NCBI GenBank assembly: GCA_009930475.1
Contig: RZYC01000045.1
Coordinates: 1-32,895, forward strand
DNA length: 32,895 nt
Direction: 5' to 3'
Origin: Spartobacteria bacterium
Lineage (GTDB): Bacteria > Verrucomicrobiota > Kiritimatiellia > RZYC01
This document shows, piece after piece, positions 26,156-32,895 of this stretch; position 1 is the first letter of the stretch; every line of letters starts with the position of its first letter. The position numbers were made by a program, and so were the translations under genes. The notes below the pieces were generated by a model. It was given only the letters and a program-made list of their open reading frames with translations, searched no databases and was not told the origin of the DNA.

Positions 26156-26184
26156 TATATATAGGCTGTCAATATCTATATATT
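26156..26184 (+). repeat. AT-rich inverted repeat, copy 3 (adjacent to the transposase)
   Basis: Arm TATATATAG, spacer GCTGTCAATAT, arm CTATATATT; eight of nine arm positions pair. It lies 47 bp upstream of the transposase start, between it and the cytidylyltransferase. It aligns with copy 2 over the full 29 bp with only a handful of mismatches, mostly in the spacer. Confidence 0.6.
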
Positions 26185-26242
26185 TATGTATTGGACTTTG
26201 TTACATTAAAACCCCATCTTAGATTTTTTATTAGGAGGGCTT

Positions 26243-26677
26243 GTGGAAGAACGAATTATTACTTTTGGAACATTTGATTTGTTTCATATCGGACATCTCA
26301 ATATTTTGCGGCGCGCCAAAGAGCTGGGTCAGCATTTAACCGTCGGTGTATCGTCGGATGCATTGAATTTCTTGAAGAAAAAACGGTATCCGGTTTATCC
26401 GGAAACGCATCGTATGGAGATTGTCCGTAGCATTCGCTTTGTGGACGACGTTTTTCTTGAGGAATCACTGGAGAGAAAACGCGATTACATTAGAGACCAT
26501 CAGGCCGATATGCTGGTGATGGGTGATGACTGGCGGGGGCAGTTTGATTTTTGTTCAGATCTGTGTGAGGTGGTGTATTTGGAGAGAACGCCGATTATCT
26601 CGTCCACGGAAATTAAGATTGTCTGTCAAAACACACAGAATGCGCTCTCCCCGCAAAAAAGGTGGGATATGCTATAG
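26243..26677 (+). CDS. Glycerol-3-phosphate cytidylyltransferase-like nucleotidyltransferase
   Basis: This 144-residue protein is a single cytidylyltransferase domain. GTFDLFHIGHLNIL near residues 8-21 holds the HxGH nucleotide-binding motif, and ISSTEIK near 119-125 corresponds to the family RTxGISTT signature. RYPVYPE replaces the usual R/K-xPVxPxxxR segment, with the conserved Arg following. It resembles TagD (CDP-glycerol synthesis) and RfaE/HldE-type adenylyltransferases; the precise substrate is unclear. The start is GTG, with AGGAGG just upstream; no ATG start fits. It stands alone; the next gene starts over 100 nt downstream. Confidence 0.85.
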   Translation: MEERIITFGTFDLFHIGHLNILRRAKELGQHLTVGVSSDALNFLKKKRYPVYPETHRMEIVRSIRFVDDVFLEESLERKRDYIRDHQADMLVMGDDWRGQFDFCSDLCEVVYLERTPIISSTEIKIVCQNTQNALSPQKRWDML

Positions 26678-26789
26678 CAAAAAAAGATCCACATCAGATA
26701 TCTTGACGTTACTCTTTAAAAAAAACGTATCGCTGGTTACACTGATTCCGTTGTGATAAAACGTCGGGATTTTGATGAAGAGGTTGCTG

Positions 26790-29700
26790 ATGAAATACGG
26801 TGCGAGGAAGCGGGTTGGATTATTCTTTTTAGTAAGTCTAACATGTGTAATTTTTTCAGCGGGTGCCTGGGTTTATGAATTTCCACTTGAATTTGTTTCC
26901 AGCGGAGATTTTGATGGAAACGGTCTGACCGATGTCGTGGTCGTTAACAAGGCAAACGGAGACATTCGCATTGGTTATCAGGGAGCAAGCAATCAGCTGG
27001 TCTGGGCAGAAGAACGTTCTTCAGGGGTAAGTAATGTCGCATCGCTGAGCGTGGGTCCCTGCCTCGCAACAAACATGGACGCCCTTGCCGTCAGCTCAAA
27101 AAACACATCGCGTATTACCGTGCTGGATGTTCACGACACATCAAAGGGTACGGAATCCTATATTTACCCGCGCGGCACAGGTATCTGTGCCAACGTCATC
27201 GCCCCCATTGATAACAATACATCCATCCCCGACGGCCTTTTTGTGGCGACCTGTTCCAATGCATCGCCAAATATAGGCGGATACAGCTATGTGAAGCACG
27301 ATGGAACCAATCTAGTGGCGACGTCACTACTGACTTTATCCCCGAACGTATTTCGCAGCGGTAATCGCATCGCGTTTGCATCGGGGCATCCCGAAGCGGT
27401 TGTTGGATTCAGTACGCTCTCCGGATACACGAACTTCGTTTCCTACTACATCACAAACAGCGGTGGTTATGTTCAAGCAAGAAGCATTCTCACACGCGAA
27501 ATTAATACTCCAAATTGTGAATTTCTCATGGGGTACTTCATGGGTGGAACGCCCAACGCCTGCATGGTTTACTTCACTCCCGGTGATACCAATGTGTACA
27601 ATTCCTATTTCGATAATTCCGGAGCATATCAATATACTTATAAGGATTACGGAAGCGGCAGAACACGCACCAATCTTGCGCAAATCATGGAAGCCGACGG
27701 CCTCGGATTCACCAATAATCTCATGCTCATTTACACCGATGGTTCTGCGGATCTATGCACATTCTTGAACTACAATACTCCGCAACAAACCTTCACGCCC
27801 CAAAAAGGCGGGGTCATCCGTGCGGTTATTCCTATTGCCGAGGATGTCTTCTACACATTGACGGCCGATGACAACGACAGTCCCATCGGTTATTACGAAC
27901 GCTACAGCTATCAGTCCACAGGATACGTACTCAACACAACCGGTGCGCTGCAACCTGAAATCCCCCCCTCCGAGGGTGTGGCCAATGTGCTTGTCTTCGA
28001 TAACGAACCGTTTGTCGCTGACAACCCCCAAAAAATGGCCGGATGGCACACCTCCGACTGGGCAGATTCATTGAATGTCACTCTGCTACCTGCGGCGGTA
28101 AATGCAACGTACAGCACGGATTCAGGCACTGAATATGGACTGTCCATAAACGGAACAACAAACATCGGCGCCGCCCCGGCATCGGCCCTGTTTGGACTGG
28201 TCAACCAATACCGTCAGGACATCAGTATCATGTGCTACGATGCGGCACGGGGAACAGACGTCGCTGAAGCCATCATTGATCCAGCTCCCGGAACCTATGA
28301 CGGCTATGTCAACGCCACCCTCACAGCCAATCCTTCCAGTGCCGTCCTCTTTTATCGCACAGCACCCAATGCGCAATGGAGCGTCTACGGTGAATCGCTC
28401 CCTCTGTTTCAGGATACAACGCTCGAATATTATGCAGTCAAAGGCTCGTACCGAAGCGTCACCTATCAGGCAGCCTATCATTTCTCTGTTTCCCCGGATA
28501 ATATGGACAGCGATGGCGACCACATACCCGATTACGTCGGATCAGCCCACGGACTCGATCCGGAATCCGGAGCAGATCAGGATGGCGACGGCCTGCTGGA
28601 TCTGGATGAAATCTATCGCGGAACCGATCCCACGTCCATCGACGGCGACGGCGACGGCTGGGACGACCTCTCTGAACTACGTGCCGGAACCGACCCCAAC
28701 GATTACGACAGTCATCCTGCTGATGACTATGTCGTCACTAATGACATCCCACGCATTAATATGGACAGCACGTTCTCTGTTGACCTGTCGCCATGGGCCG
28801 TATCACCCAACGGCTATCAGACCGTCACCAATTATCAGGCAAACCGTTCACGCCCCAAAGCCAAAACATCGCTATCCGTCTATGATTTTTCCGGCAACCT
28901 GCTGGGATCAGACACCTTACCCAATAAAGGCGATATCGTCGCCCAGTTCACCGAGCTGCCCAGCAATTCGGAACTACCCTTCAACATCATGGCATCACCC
29001 TATTATTACGACATCGCAAACTACACAAACCATGTAGCCGGACGCGAAACCCTGCTCATCTATCCCCAACCGCCGTTGAACATCATTACTGTGCCCTACA
29101 CCAATCTCGGAGCCAACTACTCCGTCGAAGGAAGCAACTGGGCCGCCGCCGCAAAATCGGCACTCAGCTTAGCCGCATCCACGCCTTATGACGCCACTAT
29201 TCAGGCACTGGACACCTTGAACGCACTGCTCATCGAACGCAAGCTCTGCGATCTTCTTATAGCGCGTGATATAACGACGAACACCGTCATGACCCTGTTC
29301 CCCTTCCGATCCTCCGACAGCGGCATGTACCATCCGGCCATCGACGACCTTTTGTCACTGGAAAGCAGTACAAATAAATCCATCAGCAGCTATCGGCTGC
29401 CGGTTCTGACCGCAGCCATCACCAATGCGGCCGCCATCACAAAAAATACAGGCGTAGAAGATCTGCAAAAAGTCTGCCTCCAGATCTACGGCATTTCCGC
29501 CTCACAGCCCTCCACCAATTTTTACGCAGGTCTACCCGTTGATGCCCTTCGGCAGTTCATCAGCAACGGCAGATTATCCACGGGATACACGGCAAACGCA
29601 TCCCTGACGGCCAACCTGGCCAATGCCTTCAAAGGAGTGCAAAGCGTCCTGCAGCGCGCCACCGCTCGCCAGACCAAGACGCTGACACTGCTCGTTTCCA

Positions 29701-30155
29701 CTCAGAGCTACGCGCAAACCCAATTCACTCTTTCCGACACCAATGGCACTAACTGGGTTCTCTACAGCGACCAGACCACTCCCATGAATCCCCCCACCGC
29801 GTTCAAACTCATTCCTGACACTGAAATTGAAGTTGAAGGCTATACCGATCTGGGCACCATTCCCGATCAGGGAACCATCGTCGAAGTCATATCCCTGCGC
29901 ATCAGTTCCCTGCCCATCAACGGCCCTGTGGCGACGGCAACGCCAACCCCCACATCCACGCCCGTCCCGACCCAGACACCTACACCCACAGCCACGGCAA
30001 CACCCACATTACCTCCCCCTACGTCGACACCGACGGCCACACCCACAGGAACAATCACGCCCACTCCCACGTCGACAGCCACGCCTACCGTCACCCCCAC
30101 CCCCGGCGGAAAAAAACAGACATTAACCTGGATGATCCTGCTTCTCGGCGACTAG
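26790..30155 (+). CDS. Large secreted protein with FG-GAP/TSP3/CHB_HEX-like parts and a Thr-Pro stalk
   Basis: About 1121 residues. A signal peptide (KYGARKR, hydrophobic core, cleavage near SAGA-W) leads to FG-GAP/VCBS-like repeats (FVSSGDFDGNGLTDVVVV). A region at about 489-569 resembles the CHB_HEX_C domain of chitobiases (PAPGTYDGYV ... VLFYRTAP). TSP3 calcium-binding repeats follow (DSDGDHIPDYVG, DQDGDGLLDLDE, DGDGDGWDDLSE; about 571-640). The next 400 residues are unrecognised. A stalk of TP/TA/TS repeats (about 1047-1105) precedes a short hydrophobic end, LTWMILLLGD. It looks like a surface or secreted protein; no catalytic domain was found. I prefer the ATG at 26790, which has AAGAGG 6 nt upstream; 26775 (ATG) and 26772 (TTG) are alternatives. 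Confidence 0.85.
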   Translation: MKYGARKRVGLFFLVSLTCVIFSAGAWVYEFPLEFVSSGDFDGNGLTDVVVVNKANGDIRIGYQGASNQLVWAEERSSGVSNVASLSVGPCLATNMDALAVSSKNTSRITVLDVHDTSKGTESYIYPRGTGICANVIAPIDNNTSIPDGLFVATCSNASPNIGGYSYVKHDGTNLVATSLLTLSPNVFRSGNRIAFASGHPEAVVGFSTLSGYTNFVSYYITNSGGYVQARSILTREINTPNCEFLMGYFMGGTPNACMVYFTPGDTNVYNSYFDNSGAYQYTYKDYGSGRTRTNLAQIMEADGLGFTNNLMLIYTDGSADLCTFLNYNTPQQTFTPQKGGVIRAVIPIAEDVFYTLTADDNDSPIGYYERYSYQSTGYVLNTTGALQPEIPPSEGVANVLVFDNEPFVADNPQKMAGWHTSDWADSLNVTLLPAAVNATYSTDSGTEYGLSINGTTNIGAAPASALFGLVNQYRQDISIMCYDAARGTDVAEAIIDPAPGTYDGYVNATLTANPSSAVLFYRTAPNAQWSVYGESLPLFQDTTLEYYAVKGSYRSVTYQAAYHFSVSPDNMDSDGDHIPDYVGSAHGLDPESGADQDGDGLLDLDEIYRGTDPTSIDGDGDGWDDLSELRAGTDPNDYDSHPADDYVVTNDIPRINMDSTFSVDLSPWAVSPNGYQTVTNYQANRSRPKAKTSLSVYDFSGNLLGSDTLPNKGDIVAQFTELPSNSELPFNIMASPYYYDIANYTNHVAGRETLLIYPQPPLNIITVPYTNLGANYSVEGSNWAAAAKSALSLAASTPYDATIQALDTLNALLIERKLCDLLIARDITTNTVMTLFPFRSSDSGMYHPAIDDLLSLESSTNKSISSYRLPVLTAAITNAAAITKNTGVEDLQKVCLQIYGISASQPSTNFYAGLPVDALRQFISNGRLSTGYTANASLTANLANAFKGVQSVLQRATARQTKTLTLLVSTQSYAQTQFTLSDTNGTNWVLYSDQTTPMNPPTAFKLIPDTEIEVEGYTDLGTIPDQGTIVEVISLRISSLPINGPVATATPTPTSTPVPTQTPTPTATATPTLPPPTSTPTATPTGTITPTPTSTATPTVTPTPGGKKQTLTWMILLLGD
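29934..30105 (+). repeat. Low-complexity ACNCC repeats encoding the Thr-Pro stalk
   Basis: The 3' end of the large secreted gene is made of irregular ACA/ACG/ACC-CCN codon pairs giving TPTPTxT repeats. The units are not identical, so this is amino-acid rather than nucleotide repetition. The reverse strand reads as a long Val-Gly frame, which is an artefact of this composition. Confidence 0.8.
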
Positions 30156-30210
30156 CATACGGGAAACGACGGAGGGCTACACCACCCGGACGCCACGTTT
30201 TCCCTTTTTA

Positions 30211-30235
30211 AAAAGTTCCAATCATTGGAACTTTT
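30211..30235. repeat. Palindrome array unit 1
   Basis: A perfect odd palindrome: the 12-nt arm AAAAGTTCCAAT, a central C (30223), and the exact reverse complement of the arm. It is 56 bp past the stop of the large secreted protein. The A-rich left and T-rich right flanks would also make a bidirectional intrinsic terminator. Confidence 0.85.
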
Positions 30236-30239
30236 ATTC

Positions 30240-30268
30240 AGAAAAGTTCCAGTGGCTGGAACTTTTCT
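30240..30268. repeat. Palindrome array unit 2 (compensated variant)
   Basis: 13-bp arms around a TGG loop. The core is AGTTCCAG-TGG-CTGGAACT, against AGTTCCAAT-C-ATTGGAACT in the other units. The A-to-G change in the left arm is matched by T-to-C in the right arm, so pairing is kept although the sequence changed. Centre at 30254. Confidence 0.85.
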
Positions 30269-30282
30269 CCGACCCCCCGCAG

Positions 30283-30309
30283 AAAAAATTCCAATCATTG
30301 GAACTTTTT
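30283..30309. repeat. Palindrome array unit 3
   Basis: Same TTCCAAT-C-ATTGGAA core, with one mismatched pair (A opposite C at 30288/30304) and five further A-T pairs outside it. Centre at 30296, 42 bp from unit 2. Confidence 0.85.
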
Positions 30310-30325
30310 AACATACTCAGAATGA

Positions 30326-30350
30326 AAAAGTTCCAATCATTGGAACTTTT
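30326..30350. repeat. Palindrome array unit 4
   Basis: Perfect copy of unit 1 (arm AAAAGTTCCAAT, central C at 30338). It lies 90 bp before the phosphatase ATG and 42 bp, centre to centre, from unit 3. Confidence 0.85.
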
Positions 30351-30440
30351 ATTTGACGCCCCCCATGGCAATAGGAGCCCACTTTTAATAATTGCAGTTG
30401 TCAGCTCACCGCGCTACCTTGCCCTTTTAATGATTACACA

Positions 30441-30905
30441 ATGAATAAGCCGTCCTATAACATCCTATTTGTCTGTACCGGCAACACTTGCCGCAGCCCG
30501 ATGGCGGAACACCTGTTTCGTCAGCGAATCGGTGCACTGCGCCCGGTGCACGTCTCATCAGCGGGAATCAGTACCCGGGACGGACAACCTGCATCGTCCA
30601 TGGCCCGCGCCGCGCTGGCCGAGCTTCAGATCGATTTAACACCGCATCGGAGCCGGATGATTACGAGTGATATGATTGACGCTGCGGATCTCATTGTGGT
30701 AATGACCCGCACTCATCGAGATATCTTACGAGCCGAATGCCCGCAGGCGGAAAATAAAATCCGTTTACTGTCATCGTTCGGCGTACAGGCTGAAGAACGG
30801 GACATCATGGATCCGTTCGGCGGCAATCTTGAGGTATACCGGCGAACACGCGATGAAATAGACAGCGCGCTGGCCGATATGATTATTTGTTTAATGGAAC
30901 ACTAA
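30441..30905 (+). CDS. Low-molecular-weight phosphatase, YwlE-like protein-arginine phosphatase
   Basis: This 154-residue protein has the LMW-PTP active-site loop C12-TGNTC-R18 and the general-acid Asp124 (in DPFGG). The loop [12 protein letters not shown] and the later [17 protein letters not shown] block match Bacillus YwlE closely. Thr16 occupies the position that, in YwlE, is reported to select phospho-arginine over phospho-tyrosine. It probably removes phosphate from protein arginines; a tyrosine phosphatase or arsenate-reductase role is less likely. No Shine-Dalgarno sequence precedes the ATG. The next gene is the RpiB-GlyA fusion, 38 nt on, matching the ywlE-rpiB-glyA neighbourhood of B. 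subtilis. Confidence 0.88.
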   Translation: MNKPSYNILFVCTGNTCRSPMAEHLFRQRIGALRPVHVSSAGISTRDGQPASSMARAALAELQIDLTPHRSRMITSDMIDAADLIVVMTRTHRDILRAECPQAENKIRLLSSFGVQAEERDIMDPFGGNLEVYRRTRDEIDSALADMIICLMEH

Positions 30906-30943
30906 CCACCCATGGTACATGGATGGTCGGAAGGAACAGAAAT

Positions 30944-32623
30944 ATGAAAATATCCATTGGCTCAGACCATGGTGGTTTCGAACTGAAACAAAAACTGGTA
31001 GATCAACTCAGGGAACTCGGACACGAGGTTCTGGACGAAGGCTGTTACAGCAATGAATCCGTGGACTATCCCGATTATGCTGCCAAGGTAGCCCGCAAAG
31101 TGTCAGATAACGAAGTCGAACGCGGCGTCGTTGTCTGTACAACCGGTATCGGGGTATCCATTGTGGCCAACAAATACCCACGGGTTCGCGCCGCCCTGTG
31201 CACCTCGCCTAAAATGGCACAGCTCAGTCGGTCACATAACAACGCCAACGTATTGGCACTGGGTGCCGCCCTTGTTACCGCTGAAGAAGCTTGCGATATC
31301 ATGAAAGCCTGGCTCACCAGTGAGTTCGAAGGTGGACGTCATGATCGTCGTGTGAAAAAAATCTTCAACTGCATCATGGAATCCACCGATCCCGTCTCGA
31401 TTTATGAGCAGGATGCAGAAGTCTATCGCGCCATTCGCTCTGAACACAAACGCCAGCGGGAAAATCTGGAACTGATTGCATCAGAAAACTACGCCAGCCG
31501 TGCTGTACGAGATGCCGTGGGCTCCATCATGACCAATAAATATGCCGAAGGGTACCCCGCCAAACGTTGGTACAACGGATGTGAATTCGTCGATGACGTT
31601 GAACAGCTGGCCATCGACCGTGCCAAAAACATCTTTGGGGCCGAACACGCCAATGTACAGCCTCACAGCGGCAGTCAGGCCAATATGGGGGTTTATTTCT
31701 CTGTATTAAATCCCGGCGATACCATTCTTGCCATGAGCTTGGCCGAAGGCGGTCACTTGACCCACGGAAATAAAATGAATTTCTCCGGACGTTTCTTCAA
31801 CTTCGTGCCCTACGGCGTGCAGAAAGAAACCGAAACCATCGACTACGATGAAATGCAGCGCCTTGCTGATCAGAACAAACCTAAAATGATCGTTGCCGGA
31901 GCCAGTGCGTATTCGCGCATCATCGACTTTAAACGACTGCGTCAAATCGCCGACAGCGTGGGGGCACTGCTCATGGTGGATATGGCTCACATTGCCGGCC
32001 TCATAGCTGGCGGGTGCCACCCAAATCCCGTTCCCTACGCCGATTTCGTGACCACCACCACCCACAAAACTCTGCGAGGACCCCGCGGCGGCATGATTCT
32101 CTGCAAAGAACGTTTTGCACAGGATATCAACAAACAGATCTTCCCTGGCATTCAGGGCGGACCGCTGATGCACGTCATCGCCGGCAAAGCCGTTTGTTTT
32201 GAAGAAGCCCTGCAACCCGCTTTCAAGGAATATGCACAGCAAGTGGTAAAAAATGCCAACGTACTCGCATCGGCACTGCAGGAACAAGGATTGCGCATCG
32301 TTTCTGGCGGCACCGACAATCACATGATGCTCGTAGATCTGACACAGATGGATCTCAGTGGAAAAGACGCCGCCAATGCGCTGGATAAAGCCAGTATCAC
32401 AGTGAACAAAAACGGCATCCCGTTCGATACAAAGAGCCCCTTTGTTACCTCTGGTGTACGCTTGGGCACTGCAGCATTAACCACACGCGGCATGCGTGAA
32501 AACGAAATGACTCAGATTGCGGCCTTCATCATGGAAGTGTTGCGCAATACGGATAACGAAAAAGCCATCGCCAAAGTACGCGACGACGTACTGAACATGA
32601 CGCGCTATTTCCCCATTCCATAA
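30944..32623 (+). CDS. rpiB-glyA: Fused ribose-5-phosphate isomerase B / serine hydroxymethyltransferase
   Basis: A single 559-residue frame joins two enzymes. Residues 1 to about 147 are Rpi[18 protein letters not shown], the catalytic Cys65 in VVCTTGIG, and [12 protein letters not shown]. Residues from about 150 on are a full [44 protein letters not shown], and the PLP-binding Lys375 in [14 protein letters not shown]. The catalytic residues of both are present, so both activities are expected: ribulose-5-P/ribose-5-P exchange and serine-to-glycine conversion giving methylene-THF. The ATG has AAGGA 8 nt upstream; an earlier in-frame ATG at 30887 would overlap the phosphatase gene. No stop or frameshift separates the two halves. 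A strong terminator follows. Confidence 0.95.
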   Translation: MKISIGSDHGGFELKQKLVDQLRELGHEVLDEGCYSNESVDYPDYAAKVARKVSDNEVERGVVVCTTGIGVSIVANKYPRVRAALCTSPKMAQLSRSHNNANVLALGAALVTAEEACDIMKAWLTSEFEGGRHDRRVKKIFNCIMESTDPVSIYEQDAEVYRAIRSEHKRQRENLELIASENYASRAVRDAVGSIMTNKYAEGYPAKRWYNGCEFVDDVEQLAIDRAKNIFGAEHANVQPHSGSQANMGVYFSVLNPGDTILAMSLAEGGHLTHGNKMNFSGRFFNFVPYGVQKETETIDYDEMQRLADQNKPKMIVAGASAYSRIIDFKRLRQIADSVGALLMVDMAHIAGLIAGGCHPNPVPYADFVTTTTHKTLRGPRGGMILCKERFAQDINKQIFPGIQGGPLMHVIAGKAVCFEEALQPAFKEYAQQVVKNANVLASALQEQGLRIVSGGTDNHMMLVDLTQMDLSGKDAANALDKASITVNKNGIPFDTKSPFVTSGVRLGTAALTTRGMRENEMTQIAAFIMEVLRNTDNEKAIAKVRDDVLNMTRYFPIP

Positions 32624-32645
32624 TCTTCTTGATACTCTGTCTTTC

Positions 32646-32674
32646 AAAGGACGCACTCTGTGCGTCCTTTTTTT
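32646..32674 (+). terminator. Intrinsic terminator after rpiB-glyA
   Basis: A perfect 11-bp stem (AAAGGACGCAC with GTGCGTCCTTT), a TCT loop and a run of T's, 22 nt after the stop codon. Confidence 0.92.
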
Positions 32675-32795
32675 CTGCCATAGTCGCATTGGTATAAATA
32701 ACGCCAGCCTATATTCTGATATATTGGCTTGACCCAGCGACGTTAAATGACAATAGTATATCCCCGCCATATGGATATGCGCGATCATCTGGGGC

Positions 32796-32829
32796 AAAAA
32801 AAAGCCTCTGCGAGTGCGCGCAGAGGCTT
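32796..32829 (-). terminator. Intrinsic terminator of the convergent gene
   Basis: An 11-bp stem (AAGCCTCTGCG at 32802-32812 with CGCAGAGGCTT at 32819-32829), followed in the minus direction by eight T's (32803-32796). It faces the plus-strand terminator, so two convergent operons end here. Confidence 0.85.
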
Positions 32830-32850
32830 AATGATTCAAAATAATCCTGA

Positions 32851-32895
32851 TTATGCGGAAATCATCCGACGCATTACTGTATCGATCACTTCGTC
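32851..32895 (-). CDS. C-terminal tail of a convergent gene (partial)
   Basis: Read on the minus strand from the window edge, 14 sense codons (DEVIDTVMRRMISA) precede a TAA at 32853-32851. The stop sits 21 nt before a strong minus-strand terminator, which is why I take this as the end of a real gene that starts outside the window. The family cannot be recognised from so few residues. Confidence 0.45.
   Translation of the reverse strand, partial: DEVIDTVMRRMISA

Noticed and set aside
26156-26184. TTGACA on the minus strand as the transposase -35 box
   Set aside because: The hexamer is perfect, but no -10-like sequence lies 16-18 nt downstream on that strand, so it is probably a chance feature of the inverted repeat.
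28192-29037. 281-residue alternative frame inside the large secreted protein
   Set aside because: It is a shifted frame of the real coding sequence, full of Pro, Thr and Ser, without recognisable domains.
29867-30100. Val-Gly-rich minus-strand frame at the Thr-Pro stalk
   Set aside because: It is the antisense reading of the low-complexity stalk codons.
30211-30350. CRISPR-like array of repeats
   Set aside because: The units are self-palindromes with unequal short gaps (4 to 17 bp), one unit differs in sequence, and no cas gene is nearby. The spacers are too short for CRISPR.

Overview
The window looks like an ordinary chromosomal stretch, with some accessory inserts, from a Gram-negative bacterium. 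Outer-membrane biogenesis genes are visible (LptF/G permease, OmpA-type protein, tripartite RND pump). Several traits fit the PVC superphylum, most plausibly the Kiritimatiellota/Lentisphaerae side: thrombospondin type-3 repeats in surface proteins, a very large secreted protein with a Thr-Pro stalk, a long REP-type Y1 transposase, and a YeiP-like EF-P. The phylum is my inference; there is no rRNA gene here to settle it.

Left part (1-7195, minus strand): a DEAD-box RNA helicase, then a NodT-type outer-membrane factor, a membrane-fusion protein and an RND permease. The last three overlap by 8 and 4 bp and form one drug-efflux unit. A divergent intergenic region of about 320 bp separates them from a plus-strand cluster (7515-12678): a lone receiver protein, IorA and IorB (2-oxoacid:ferredoxin oxidoreductase), a FIST sensor protein and a class I disulfide oxidoreductase. 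IorA lacks the usual C-terminal ferredoxin domain, so this cluster may be a variant oxoacid-oxidising and sensing module.

Middle (12773-18843, plus): a small membrane protein with a near-consensus promoter, an OmpA-type protein with calcium-binding TSP3 repeats, an FmdB-like zinc ribbon, a secreted DUF4214 double-repeat protein, an EfpL/YeiP-type elongation factor, an M3 oligoendopeptidase and a BioD/Pta-N-like P-loop protein. Then comes a tight six-gene set (19099-25067): folD, an LptF/G permease, tlyA, nadK, a Fic-like protein with Gln at the catalytic His position, and a Na/Pi cotransporter with a PhoU-like tail.

Right part: a REP-associated Y1 transposase (minus), a cytidylyltransferase, an 1121-residue secreted protein, an array of four palindromes, a YwlE-like protein-arginine phosphatase, and a fused RpiB-GlyA enzyme. 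The YwlE-RpiB-GlyA order matches the separate neighbouring genes in Bacillus subtilis. The window ends with a strong terminator and the tail of a convergent gene.

The most notable non-coding signals are the palindrome array at 30211-30350, whose centre spacings of 31, 42 and 42 bp are close to whole helical turns, and a dispersed AT-rich inverted repeat with an 11-nt spacer found three times (108-136, 18961-18989, 26156-26184), one copy directly upstream of the transposase.
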